DNA from: JADHMP01 sp964386915
GTDB lineage: Bacteria; Bacteroidota; Bacteroidia; Flavobacteriales; Flavobacteriaceae
Assembly: GCA_964386915.1 (NCBI GenBank)
Contig: CAYLUQ010000010.1
Location: 1-64,000 of the forward strand
DNA length: 64,000 bases
Reading direction: 5' to 3'
Position numbers and translations under genes: made by a program. The notes beneath the pieces were generated by a model that worked only from the letters and a program-made list of their open reading frames with translations, was not told where the DNA came from and did no database searches. This document shows, in pieces, positions 8,091-16,255 of the stretch (position 1 is the stretch's first letter; every line of letters starts with the position of its first letter).

Positions 8091-9304
8091 CTAGAAACGG
8101 CTTTTTTTCTCAGTCGTGCCATATAGAATCCGTCAAATCTGGTTTGATGCACCATTAGCAAACATTCTTTTTCCAATGCAAATGCTTGTCCATTAGAGGA
8201 TGCCAGGAAAGATTTAATTTGATCTTGATTTTCTTCCTTTAATAGCGAACAAGTGGCATAAACTAAGCTGCCATTGGGTTTCACAAATTGGGCTTTTTCT
8301 TGGAGTAGGTTGGCTTGCAGTTGGGAGAGTTGCGTCACTTTTTTGGGATTGAGTAACCACTTGGTTTCGGGACTTCTTCTAATCACTCCGCTGCCGCTGC
8401 AAGGGGCGTCAATGAGCACCACATCGGTGTTGTTGAGCCAAGATTCTGGCAAGGCATCTGCTGCTGCAACTTGAATATTTTTGATCCCGTTGCGGTTTGC
8501 TCGCATCACTAGTTGGTCCAATTTATGAGCTCTAATATCGGAAGCAAGAAGCTGGCCTTGGTTTTTCATTAGGGTAGCCAAATGAAGACTTTTGCCTCCG
8601 GCTCCGCAACAAGCATCTAAAACTTTTTGCCCCGGAAGCACTTCACAGAAGGCAGTCACTTTTTGGGAATTGGCATCTTGAATTTCAAAATGCCCTTCTT
8701 TGAACAAAGCTAACGGCTCAAGTTTTTGTGTTTTAGCTACCACCAACGCATCCGGATAATTTTCAATTTGATGGGTCACAATGTTGTGGTCTTCTAGCAA
8801 AGCCTGTTGTAGTTTTTCTAGTGTTGTTTTAAGACTATTAATCCGAATGGTGAGTGTGGACGTTTGATTGAGAGCCTCCATTTCAAGTTGCCATTCTTGT
8901 TCGCCATAGGTTTGAGACCCCAATTTAGTCATCCACTCGGGAAAGCTATGACATAAAGTTGGAACGGCTTTAGATTTTTCAAAAAGCGCCAAAATAGTTT
9001 CTGCTCTTAAGTTTTGAACTTCTTCCCATGGGGGGAGTTCTCCATTTTTTAGAACACTCCAAACTCCAATGAGGTGCCAATAATAGTAAGGGTTATCTGG
9101 GTTAGTGGAAGCGCTATAGGCATAGCGATCTTTCCATCTCAATAGATCAAACAGCATTTCGCCCACTGTTTTTCGATCTCGAGAACCCCATTGGCGATGT
9201 TTTTTGTAGAGTTGAGGCAACACTACACGAGCCGGTTGTTGTTCTTCTAAAATGCGCTGCAATCCCAAGAGGACACCTTGGGCCATGTTTTTATGAAGTT
9301 TCAA
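8084..9304 (-). CDS. RsmB/RsmF-type RNA cytosine-C5 methyltransferase
   Basis: SAM-dependent m5C methyltransferase acting on rRNA or tRNA. The 406-residue protein has an N-terminal helical region followed by a Rossmann fold with the SAM motif DACCGAGGKSLHLA, the catalytic motif DAPCSGSG and the second conserved Cys in ATCSLL; both cysteines of the NOP2/Sun family are present. It is a single gene on the minus strand, 18 bases upstream of the small periplasmic protein gene that ends the ECF unit. Whether the target is 16S C967 or another site cannot be told. Its last bases overlap the DoxX-like remnant in a different frame. Confidence 0.9.
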   Translation of the reverse strand: MKLHKNMAQGVLLGLQRILEEQQPARVVLPQLYKKHRQWGSRDRKTVGEMLFDLLRWKDRYAYSASTNPDNPYYYWHLIGVWSVLKNGELPPWEEVQNLRAETILALFEKSKAVPTLCHSFPEWMTKLGSQTYGEQEWQLEMEALNQTSTLTIRINSLKTTLEKLQQALLEDHNIVTHQIENYPDALVVAKTQKLEPLALFKEGHFEIQDANSQKVTAFCEVLPGQKVLDACCGAGGKSLHLATLMKNQGQLLASDIRAHKLDQLVMRANRNGIKNIQVAAADALPESWLNNTDVVLIDAPCSGSGVIRRSPETKWLLNPKKVTQLSQLQANLLQEKAQFVKPNGSLVYATCSLLKEENQDQIKSFLASSNGQAFALEKECLLMVHQTRFDGFYMARLRKKAVSSQ

Positions 9305-9321
9305 AGCGATACCGAATGCCT

Positions 9322-9798
9322 TTATTGGGGTGAAGTTTTCTCTTCTTGTTTTTTTGTATTGCCTTGTCCTCTTCGAAACATTTCTCGACTAAATTCTTCG
9401 GAAGCATTGATGATTTCTAGGGCTTTATGAGGAGAAAGTTGTTTCATTAAGGCTTGATTTCGATTTTTGATGACCTTAACTTTTTCACTCTCCAGTTGGT
9501 CTAGCAATTCTATTTTAGCTTTAATTTCTGCTGCCGCTAAAGAAGCGCTGTTTTCTTTTAATTCCTTAATAATCTCTCTTTTTCTTCTAAAGAGATCCTT
9601 GTATAGGGTATCTTCTGTTGGGCCAAAAATTTCCCAAAAAATGCTTTCTTCAGCAGCATTTAAATTGCTGTTCTCAACTATAAAAGTCATTTTATGTGCC
9701 TTGATCCGCTCAAAGCTTCGTCCTTTTTTTTGGGCAGAAAGACTGAGGGTAGTCAAAGCAAAAAGGAGCAAGGTTAGATTAATTTGAGCTATTTTCAT
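9322..9798 (-). CDS. Spy/CpxP-like small exported protein of the ECF unit
   Basis: Product of 158 residues with a clear signal peptide (LTLLLFALTTLSLSAQ) and a charged, mostly helical mature part rich in Lys and Glu with an LSPHKALEIINASEEF segment near the C terminus, resembling Spy/CpxP-like periplasmic proteins often annotated as sensors of ECF-type sigma factors in Flavobacteria. It overlaps the preceding gene by 20 bases and is the third gene of a sigma / membrane protein / exported protein unit, which suggests a role in envelope sensing (inference). No enzymatic motif is visible. Confidence 0.65.
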   Translation of the reverse strand: MKIAQINLTLLLFALTTLSLSAQKKGRSFERIKAHKMTFIVENSNLNAAEESIFWEIFGPTEDTLYKDLFRRKREIIKELKENSASLAAAEIKAKIELLDQLESEKVKVIKNRNQALMKQLSPHKALEIINASEEFSREMFRRGQGNTKKQEEKTSPQ

Positions 9799-10228
9799 AG
9801 GTGTTGGTTTCGTTTAAATCTAAAGCATAATCTATAAAGTCAAAATTAACCCCTTCTGTGGAAAAGTTCACATAGGAGAGGTCGGTTTCAATAAAAGTAG
9901 CCATTTCGTAAGTGTTCATTTCTTCTAAGACTACCCACTCAATGGCATCGTTGGCTATAGCTTCTTCGCTATCAGTTTGTGTCCAAAAGAATCCCATCAC
10001 TAAAACCAAAAATATAGCTGCCATAGTGTAGAGAGATGCATATTCTTCTTTAACTGTTCTCTTGTTCACGTTTTGTGTAATCTTTTCTTCAAGGGTCTCA
10101 AAATAGAGTGGGGGCACCCGGAAGGGGGATTGCGATTTTGCAATTGGCTTTTTTAGTAGCGATGCTTCCAATTCTTCAAAATAGTTGGAAGGTACTTTGA
10201 AAGGATTTGATTTATTCGGTTTCATCAC
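9779..10228 (-). CDS. Single-pass membrane protein, putative anti-sigma partner
   Basis: Unrecognised 149-residue protein overlapping the sigma-factor gene by 17 bases. Near the N terminus it carries the same motif twice, PFKVPSNYFEELE and PFRVPPLYFETLE, about 25 residues apart. One membrane helix follows (TMAAIFLVLVMGFFW), then an acidic C-terminal segment rich in Glu, Asp, Asn and Thr that would be periplasmic. The F-[KR]-V-P-x-x-Y-F element is common in small Bacteroidota membrane proteins encoded beside ECF sigma factors. An anti-sigma role is inferred from position and topology; no zinc-binding HxxxCxxC motif is present. Confidence 0.6.
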   Translation of the reverse strand: MMKPNKSNPFKVPSNYFEELEASLLKKPIAKSQSPFRVPPLYFETLEEKITQNVNKRTVKEEYASLYTMAAIFLVLVMGFFWTQTDSEEAIANDAIEWVVLEEMNTYEMATFIETDLSYVNFSTEGVNFDFIDYALDLNETNTYENSSN

Positions 10229-10763
10229 TGAGTTGTTTTTTTATCTTTTGAGTAGCATGATGGTAGGAAGCTTTTAGCGCTCCTACCGAGGTATCTAAAA
10301 TTTCTGAAATAGCTTCATATTTAAGATCATCAAAATATTTCATATTAAAAATCAAGCGCTGTTTTTCGGGCAAACTCGCTATGGCTTTTTGAAGTTTTAA
10401 ACTAGCTCTATCACCATCAAAATAGGTGTCAGCCACCAACCCTGCCGCTTTTGCTTCAATCCAACTACTGTTGGAGAGCCCCAATTTAGAGGCCTTTTTT
10501 TGAATGAAATTCAACGATTCATTGGTGGCAATGCGATACATCCACGTGTAAATTTTACTTTGGCCTTGAAAAGAATTAATATTCATATAAATCTTAATAA
10601 AGGTGTTTTGTATCACATCATTTGCATCATCGTGATCGAGCACAATTTTCCGAATATGCCAATACAATCGCTCTTTATAGGTTGCTACAAGACGTTGAAA
10701 AGCCAGTTCTTGGGTTTCCGGATCTTGTAGGGATCGAATCAATTGCGATTGTTCTGTCTCCAA
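10212..10763 (-). CDS. ECF-type RNA polymerase sigma factor
   Basis: Extracytoplasmic-function sigma-70 factor of 183 residues. Region 2 contains DANDVIQNTFIKIYMNI and the MYRIATNESLNF segment; region 4 has SLPEKQRLIFNMKYFDDLKY followed by a helix-turn-helix ending KASYHHATQKIKKQL. It is the first gene of a three-gene unit whose members overlap by 17 and 20 bases, so translation is probably coupled. The two partners would control its release (inference). A second, unrelated ECF unit occurs at 29.2 kb. Confidence 0.9.
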   Translation of the reverse strand: METEQSQLIRSLQDPETQELAFQRLVATYKERLYWHIRKIVLDHDDANDVIQNTFIKIYMNINSFQGQSKIYTWMYRIATNESLNFIQKKASKLGLSNSSWIEAKAAGLVADTYFDGDRASLKLQKAIASLPEKQRLIFNMKYFDDLKYEAISEILDTSVGALKASYHHATQKIKKQLSDETE

Positions 10764-10813
10764 ATTTTTTATCTTTTTGACTTGAATTTAATAAAAAGGT
10801 TTAATTCCTACTT

Positions 10814-12634
10814 TTAAGATTGTAGTGAAACGAGTTTTTTATAGCGTAAATTTTTCTGCATCAATTCTTGGTGTGATCCTATTTCAACCAATTGTCCTTC
10901 TTCTATCACTCCAATTTGAGAGGCTTTCTTAATGGTGGAAAGTCGGTGGGCAATGATGAGCACGGTTCTATTGGCCATGAGTTTTTCTAAGGCCTGTTGC
11001 ACCAGTTGTTCTGAAACAGAGTCTAATGAGGCGGTAGCTTCATCTAGAATTAAAATTTGTGGGTTTTTTAGCAAGGCACGGGCAATAGATAGCCGTTGTT
11101 TTTGTCCTCCTGAGAGTTTATTTCCATTGTCGCCAATCACGGTATTATAGCCTTGGGGTAGCTTTTCAATAAACTCATGTGCATGGGCGGCTTTAGCTGC
11201 TTCAATCAGTTCCTCTTGTGTGGCCTTTGGATTGCCAAGCAATAAATTTTGAGTGATCGTGTCATTGAATAAAATAATTTCTTGCGTTACAACGCTCATC
11301 ATTTGGTAGAGAGATTCTTTTTTAATTTTAGGGAGGGGAACATCATCAAGGGTAATGACGCCCGAATGCACATCATAAAAACGACAAAGCAAATTGGCAA
11401 TGGTAGATTTTCCTCCGCCAGAAGGCCCCACTAGGGCTAGTGTTTTTCCTTTGTCCAACTCAAAAGAGAGTTTGTTGAGGACTTGGTTTTGATCATAGCC
11501 AAAAGAAACCTCGCTAAATGTAATGGCTTTATTAAATTGATTTTTGACAACCGCATCCGGACTTTCTTTAACCGTATTTTCAGCCGTGAGAATGGCTAAA
11601 ATCCGTTGCGCAGCAGCATTGCCCTTTTGAATGCTGTAGCCCGCTTTACTGATTGCCTTAGCAGGGGTGAGTATGTTATAAGCCAAACCCATATAAACAA
11701 TAAATTCAGGCCCTGTTAAACTGTTTTCTAGTAGCACCATTCGCCCTCCAAACCACAACAAAATCCCGATGACACAAATGCCTAAAAATTCACTAGCAGG
11801 GGCCGCTAGATTCACTCTATTGAGCAACTTATTTGAAAGGCTAAAAAAGCGTTGCGTGGTCTGTTCAAAAAGGGTTTTAAAATGATTTCCGGCCGCAAAG
11901 GTTTTGATAATTTTTTGTCCGTTCACGGTTTCTTCCATCACATTTAAAAAATGACCCTGTTCTTCTTGTACTTTAAGAGCGTGTTTTTTTAGTTTTTTGC
12001 CTAAAAGCGAAATAACGATACCGGAAATAGGAATGAAGAACAACACAAAAAGGGTGAGCTTAACGCTAAAGGAAAGCATAAAGCCCAAGGTGAATACTAT
12101 GGTGAGGGGCTCTCGCACCAACAATTCTAACACCGATAGGAAAGAAGTTTGTATTTCGGTGACGTCAGTGGTCATGCGGGCCATGAGGTCTCCTTTTCGT
12201 TTTTCTGAAAAATAGCCAACAGGCAATTCAATTATTTTTTGGTACAGGGCATTGCGCAAATCTCTTAAAATTCCATTTCTAAAGTAGGTGATAAAAAACA
12301 AAGCGAAGTAGTTGGCTAGGTTTTTCAAGAAAAACAGAAGTAGAACCAAGCCAATGACTAGCCAAAGGGTATGTTCCACGTTTTCTGCTAGGCGCTGGGT
12401 GAGAAAATAGTTCATACTGTCTTTCAAAAACTGTTCTAAAGAAGCGAGACCTTGATAGGTGGGTGCCTCTAGGGTAGTTTGGGTTGTTTTAAATAGAACA
12501 TTTAGCATGGGGATGAGCGAAACAAAAGCCAAGGCACTAAACAGGGCATAGAAAATATTACATACAATGTTGAGCATTGCATAGCCTTTGTAGGCCAAGC
12601 CATAGCGCATGATGGTTCTAAAATCACGCATCAT
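10814..12634 (-). CDS. MsbA-like ABC transporter (permease + ATPase)
   Basis: Half-size ABC exporter of 606 residues: six membrane helices in the N-terminal half (residues about 20-330) fused to an ATPase with Walker A GPSGGGKST, signature LSGGQKQR, Walker B ILILDEATASLD and H-loop IIAHRLSTI. It acts as a dimer in the inner membrane; lipid A/lipid or drug export is typical for this branch. The start overlaps the end of the phosphosugar mutase gene by 11 bases, and a glycosyltransferase is further upstream, hinting at export of a glycosylated lipid (inference). Confidence 0.92.
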   Translation of the reverse strand: MMRDFRTIMRYGLAYKGYAMLNIVCNIFYALFSALAFVSLIPMLNVLFKTTQTTLEAPTYQGLASLEQFLKDSMNYFLTQRLAENVEHTLWLVIGLVLLLFFLKNLANYFALFFITYFRNGILRDLRNALYQKIIELPVGYFSEKRKGDLMARMTTDVTEIQTSFLSVLELLVREPLTIVFTLGFMLSFSVKLTLFVLFFIPISGIVISLLGKKLKKHALKVQEEQGHFLNVMEETVNGQKIIKTFAAGNHFKTLFEQTTQRFFSLSNKLLNRVNLAAPASEFLGICVIGILLWFGGRMVLLENSLTGPEFIVYMGLAYNILTPAKAISKAGYSIQKGNAAAQRILAILTAENTVKESPDAVVKNQFNKAITFSEVSFGYDQNQVLNKLSFELDKGKTLALVGPSGGGKSTIANLLCRFYDVHSGVITLDDVPLPKIKKESLYQMMSVVTQEIILFNDTITQNLLLGNPKATQEELIEAAKAAHAHEFIEKLPQGYNTVIGDNGNKLSGGQKQRLSIARALLKNPQILILDEATASLDSVSEQLVQQALEKLMANRTVLIIAHRLSTIKKASQIGVIEEGQLVEIGSHQELMQKNLRYKKLVSLQS

Positions 12635-14339
12635 AGCGACTAAAATATTTTGTTAATACTTCAATTTTTTCTTGAAGAACAGCTTGTTGTTCTGCATAGG
12701 TTTTAGAAGGATCAAAAGTCTCATTCACACTAAAATAAAACTTGATTTTAGGTTCGGTGCCGCTAGGTCGAAGTGCAATTCGAGAGTGTTCTTTTAGGTT
12801 GAAAATGAGCACATCGGCTTGTGGCAGCAAAAGGGGAGTAGTCTCTCCTGAACGAATTAGGGTCTTTTGTTGACGTTGATAGTCTTCTATAGACACTACC
12901 TCAATGCCTTCAATGGTTTTTGGCGGGTTGTTTCGATAGTGGGTCATCATTTGATGAATTTCTTGAGCGCCTTTTTGTCCTTCTTTGGTAAGGGCCACTA
13001 ACTTTTCATGATAGAGACCATATTTTTGATAGCATGCCATGAGTAATTGCCAGAAACTTTTTCCTTGTGATTTAGCTTCAAAGCCAATTTCACAGGCTAA
13101 AAGCGAGGCTGATATGGCGTCTTTATCACGCACTTGAGTGCCTACCAAATAGCCAAAACTTTCTTCTCCACCGCCTACAAATTCTAATTCGGGGTGTTTC
13201 TCAATTAGGGCTGCAATCCACTTAAACCCCGTTAGGCAGCTTTTATAGTGCACGCCATAGTGTTGTGAAATTTTTTCAATTAGCGGACTTGAAACAATGG
13301 TACTGGCAACAAATTGATTGGAATGAAGTGTACCTTTTTGTTGTTGTTTTTGGAGTAAAAATTCAGTCATCACAGCCATGGTTTGATTGCCGTTGAGCAA
13401 TTGCCACTTTCCTGCATCGTCGGTAACAGCAATGCCTAGTCGGTCTGCGTCCGGATCGGTTCCAATAACCATGTCGGCTCCTTTTTCATGGGCTATTTTA
13501 AGGGCCTCTGTTAGCGCTTCGGGTTCTTCTGGATTAGGGGATTGAACCGTTGGAAAATTCCCATCAGGTTCGGCTTGTGATGCCACTATATGGAGTTGGT
13601 CATAGCCTGCTTTTTGGAGCACTTCCGGCAAGGCTTTGATGGCTGTGCCATGAAGAGAGGTGAATACCAATTGAAAATTTTTTTGTTGAAGCGCACTAAA
13701 ATTGGCTGCTTCTAAAACCACTTGATGGTAGGCTGCATCTACTTTGGCATCAATAAGTCTTAATTTCTCCTTTTGTCCGCCAAAGCGAATATCCCGAAAT
13801 TGAGTCTTGTTAATGTGAGCAATAATTTCACCTTGTTCAGGTGGAATTAATTGTCCCCCGTCTTTAGAATAGACCTTGTAGCCATTGTATTTTGGCGGGT
13901 TGTGAGAGGCTGTTAACACAATGCCACAATGGGCGTTTAGATGGCGGACGGCAAAAGATAGTTCAGGAGTTGGTCTTAAATCCGAAAAAAGATAACAATA
14001 TATGTCGTTCGCGCAAATGATATCAGCTACTGTTTGGGCCAGTTTTTTACTGTTGTTGCGACAATCATAGGCCACCACGACAGCAATTTTTTCACCGGCA
14101 TACCGTTGGCGTAAATAATTGCAAAGGCCTTGGGTATTTTTACCTAAGGTATAGGCATTGATGCGGTTGGTGCCCACTCCCATTACACCTCTCATACCTC
14201 CGGTTCCAAAAGATAAATCTTGATAAAAGGCGTCTTCTAATTGAGTGGGGTCGTTTTGGAGGGCTCTAACGGCATTTTGGGTTTCTTGATCAAAAGGAGG
14301 CTGTAGCCATTCCTCAATCTTTTTTTCCATCATGAGCAT
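12624..14339 (-). CDS. Phospho-sugar mutase (phosphoglucomutase/phosphomannomutase)
   Basis: Alpha-D-phosphohexomutase of 571 residues interconverting hexose 1- and 6-phosphates, supplying nucleotide sugars. Visible are the phosphoserine loop TASHNPPKYNGYK, the Mg-binding loop GTDPDADRLG, the sugar-binding loop GGGEESFGY and the phosphate-binding loop RPSGTEPKIKFY. Three ATGs lie close together (14339, 14333, 14330); all overlap the end of the glycosyltransferase gene. The 11-base overlap with the ABC exporter gene downstream points to one transcript of three genes. Confidence 0.93.
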   Translation of the reverse strand: MLMMEKKIEEWLQPPFDQETQNAVRALQNDPTQLEDAFYQDLSFGTGGMRGVMGVGTNRINAYTLGKNTQGLCNYLRQRYAGEKIAVVVAYDCRNNSKKLAQTVADIICANDIYCYLFSDLRPTPELSFAVRHLNAHCGIVLTASHNPPKYNGYKVYSKDGGQLIPPEQGEIIAHINKTQFRDIRFGGQKEKLRLIDAKVDAAYHQVVLEAANFSALQQKNFQLVFTSLHGTAIKALPEVLQKAGYDQLHIVASQAEPDGNFPTVQSPNPEEPEALTEALKIAHEKGADMVIGTDPDADRLGIAVTDDAGKWQLLNGNQTMAVMTEFLLQKQQQKGTLHSNQFVASTIVSSPLIEKISQHYGVHYKSCLTGFKWIAALIEKHPELEFVGGGEESFGYLVGTQVRDKDAISASLLACEIGFEAKSQGKSFWQLLMACYQKYGLYHEKLVALTKEGQKGAQEIHQMMTHYRNNPPKTIEGIEVVSIEDYQRQQKTLIRSGETTPLLLPQADVLIFNLKEHSRIALRPSGTEPKIKFYFSVNETFDPSKTYAEQQAVLQEKIEVLTKYFSRYDA

Positions 14340-15291
14340 GAGTTTTTTGGGTAATCATATATCTAGGCCCCTGGTTGTTTTGCCGTAAGATGAGTTCTCC
14401 AAGAAATCCGGCTATAAACAACTGACTGCCTAAGATGACAAAAGTGAGTGCAATATAAAATTCGGGACGTTGGGTGATGAGCCTCCCTCGAATGTCAAAA
14501 AACAATTTATCAATCCCTAAATAGAGCGTAAACAGAAAACCTCCTAAGAGCATGAAACTTCCCCATAGACCAAAAAAGTGCATGGGTCTTTTACCAAAAG
14601 CGTTTAAAAACCAAAGGGTTATTAAGTCAAGAAAGCCTCTAAAAAATCGTTCGGAGCCAAATTTTGTTTTGCCAAATTTTCTGGCTTGGTGTTGCACCAC
14701 TTGTTCCCCTATTTTAGAAAATCCATGTTGCGTAGCTAAAACAGGAATATAGCGATGCATATCACCTCGTAGATCAATGCTTTTTACCACAGCACTGCGG
14801 TAAAGCTTTATGCCACAATTAAAATCGTGAAGGTAAATTTTAGAAACCCTACGAGCTGCCCAATTGAATATTTTTGAAGGAATATTTTTAAATAAAACCG
14901 AATCGTGGCGCACTTTTTTCCAACCAGAGATGAGGTCTAGTTGTTCTTCTTTAAGCCGTGCCATCATCTGAGGGAGTTCTTCGGGAGAATCCTGTAGGTC
15001 TGCATCTAAGGTAGCCACATAAGTTCCCTGAGCAGCCTCAAAACCGGCATGGAGGGCCTGCGATTTACCGTAGTTTCGAGCAAAAGAAATTCCCTTAATT
15101 TGAGGATGGGCTTGTGCTAAAGCACCTATCACTTCCCAAGAATCATCGGTGCTACCATCGTCTACATAAATAACCTCATAGGCATAGTCTTCTTTTGCTA
15201 ATGCCCTCTGAATCCACTCGTTTAATTCACGGAGTGAGGCAGCTTCATTGAGCAGAGGTATGACAATAGAAAGAGTTATTTTATTTTGCAT
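14314..15291 (-). CDS. Family 2 glycosyltransferase, DPM/ArnC-like
   Basis: Membrane-anchored glycosyltransferase of 325 residues. The GT-A fold begins with SIVIPLLNEAASL, then VIYVDDGSTDDS, then the DxD-type metal site LDADLQDSPEE; two C-terminal membrane helices (about 230-255 and 280-305) match the dolichol/undecaprenyl-phosphate sugar transferase type (DPM1, ArnC, GtrB). It probably transfers a sugar to a polyprenyl phosphate at the inner membrane. First gene of an overlapping trio with the sugar mutase and ABC exporter. Sugar and acceptor are not determinable here. Confidence 0.88.
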   Translation of the reverse strand: MQNKITLSIVIPLLNEAASLRELNEWIQRALAKEDYAYEVIYVDDGSTDDSWEVIGALAQAHPQIKGISFARNYGKSQALHAGFEAAQGTYVATLDADLQDSPEELPQMMARLKEEQLDLISGWKKVRHDSVLFKNIPSKIFNWAARRVSKIYLHDFNCGIKLYRSAVVKSIDLRGDMHRYIPVLATQHGFSKIGEQVVQHQARKFGKTKFGSERFFRGFLDLITLWFLNAFGKRPMHFFGLWGSFMLLGGFLFTLYLGIDKLFFDIRGRLITQRPEFYIALTFVILGSQLFIAGFLGELILRQNNQGPRYMITQKTHAHDGKKD

Positions 15292-15297
15292 CTAGTG

Positions 15298-15305
15298 CAA
15301 AACTA
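15298..15305 (-). promoter_or_regulatory. -7-like box abutting glycosyltransferase start
   Basis: TAGTTTTG on the minus strand matches TAnnTTTG and ends 6 bases before the ATG at 15291. No -33 TTTG is seen at 19-21 bases, and the DUF4199 gene is only 24 bases upstream, so co-transcription from further up is the alternative. Confidence 0.25.
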
Positions 15306-15315
15306 AGCATTTTGC

Positions 15316-15840
15316 TTACTCGGGTCTAGATTTTTTAATGATTAAGCCTCCAATGAGAGAAAATACAAAGCCAATAAACAAAGAGAATACAAGACCAATT
15401 GCTACCATCATCCAAGGACTAGTAAATTTTCGTTGCATGCTTTCAATTTGATCCAAAGTCTCGGCGGGTAATTCAGGTTGCTCCATTCTGATTTTTTCCA
15501 TTTGGAAATCAATGGTTTTTTGGATGGTATCGGGATCCAATACGGTCACTAAAATTAATTGGTAAGTAACTGCAATAATACCGGCAATCAAGGCAATGCC
15601 TAGGCCTGTTTTTAAAGCTTGTGCGAGACTAATATAGCCTCCATTTGCTTTTTTAAACGCTACAAGTCCAAGGATAATCAAAATGAGATTAATGGCAAGA
15701 CTCACAATGCCAATTTTTTGGTCTTGTTGATAATGCATTTCAAGCATGAAGATCATGACACCAAAAACAACTGAAATCAGACCTAAAAGAAGGCCATAAC
15801 GAAGAGCATAAGTACTGGTTTTTAAAGGGGAATTTTCCAT
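15316..15840 (-). CDS. DUF4199 family membrane protein
   Basis: Small integral membrane protein of 174 residues with four predicted helices at about 14-32, 42-61, 77-97 and 146-168, and a long polar loop between helices 3 and 4 containing IDFQMEKIRMEQPELPAET. This layout fits the DUF4199 family, widespread in Bacteroidota and of unknown function. It precedes the glycosyltransferase by 24 bases, the common arrangement in Flavobacteria, so it may be first in that transcript. No catalytic motif is visible. Confidence 0.75.
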   Translation of the reverse strand: MENSPLKTSTYALRYGLLLGLISVVFGVMIFMLEMHYQQDQKIGIVSLAINLILIILGLVAFKKANGGYISLAQALKTGLGIALIAGIIAVTYQLILVTVLDPDTIQKTIDFQMEKIRMEQPELPAETLDQIESMQRKFTSPWMMVAIGLVFSLFIGFVFSLIGGLIIKKSRPE

Positions 15841-15906
15841 TTTTAAGGGGATTTAAGGTTTCTTGTCTGTAAATGAATTAAAAAAATTGATTAAAAAAAA
15901 AGTTTT

Positions 15907-15928
15907 TTTGAAAAAAAGCCTAGATTTG
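15907..15928 (+). promoter_or_regulatory. Possible promoter of rpmE2
   Basis: TAGATTTG (15921-15928) matches the -7 consensus 22 bases before the rpmE2 ATG. The nearest TTTG (15907-15910) is only 10 bases upstream, so the -33 spacing is poor; the region is mostly A- and T-tracts that may act as an upstream element. Confidence 0.4.
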
Positions 15929-15950
15929 CAATCCGAAAAAAGAATAAAAA

Positions 15951-16202
15951 ATGAAAACAGGCATACACCCAGAAAATTATCGCTTGGTTGTTTTTAAAGA
16001 CATGTCCAACGACGACGTGTTCATTACCAAATCAGCTGCCACTACCAATGACACTATTGAAGTGGAAGGGGTTGAATATCCCTTGGTTAAATTGGAAATT
16101 TCTAGAACTTCACATCCTTATTATACTGGAAAAACCAAATTGGTTGATACGGCCGGTAGAATTGATAAGTTCAAAAACAAATATGCCAAATTCAAAAAAT
16201 AA
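15951..16202 (+). CDS. rpmE2: 50S ribosomal protein L31 type B
   Basis: Ribosomal protein L31 of 83 residues that bridges the subunits at the central protuberance. It begins MKTGIHPENYRLVVFKD and contains the SRTSHPYYTGK segment typical of the family. It has no cysteines, so it is the zinc-independent type B, the usual form in Flavobacteria. Single gene with its own -7 box and a strong terminator (16227-16255). Neighbours on both sides run on the opposite strand. Confidence 0.97.
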   Translation: MKTGIHPENYRLVVFKDMSNDDVFITKSAATTNDTIEVEGVEYPLVKLEISRTSHPYYTGKTKLVDTAGRIDKFKNKYAKFKK

Positions 16203-16226
16203 GGAAACTGTTTTTTCAGTAATAAG

Positions 16227-16255
16227 CCACTCCTAGTTCGGAGTGGTTTTTTTTT
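16227..16255 (+). terminator. Intrinsic terminator of rpmE2
   Basis: Perfect 7-bp stem CCACTCC / GGAGTGG with a 6-base loop, followed by nine T residues. It lies 24 bases after the rpmE2 stop and overlaps the 3' end of the convergent peptide-binding protein gene (stop at 16233). Confidence 0.92.

Noticed and set aside
15887..15918. A/T homopolymer tracts before rpmE2 as a repeat or transposon end
   Set aside because: No target duplication or partner copy; more likely an upstream promoter element or simple low complexity.
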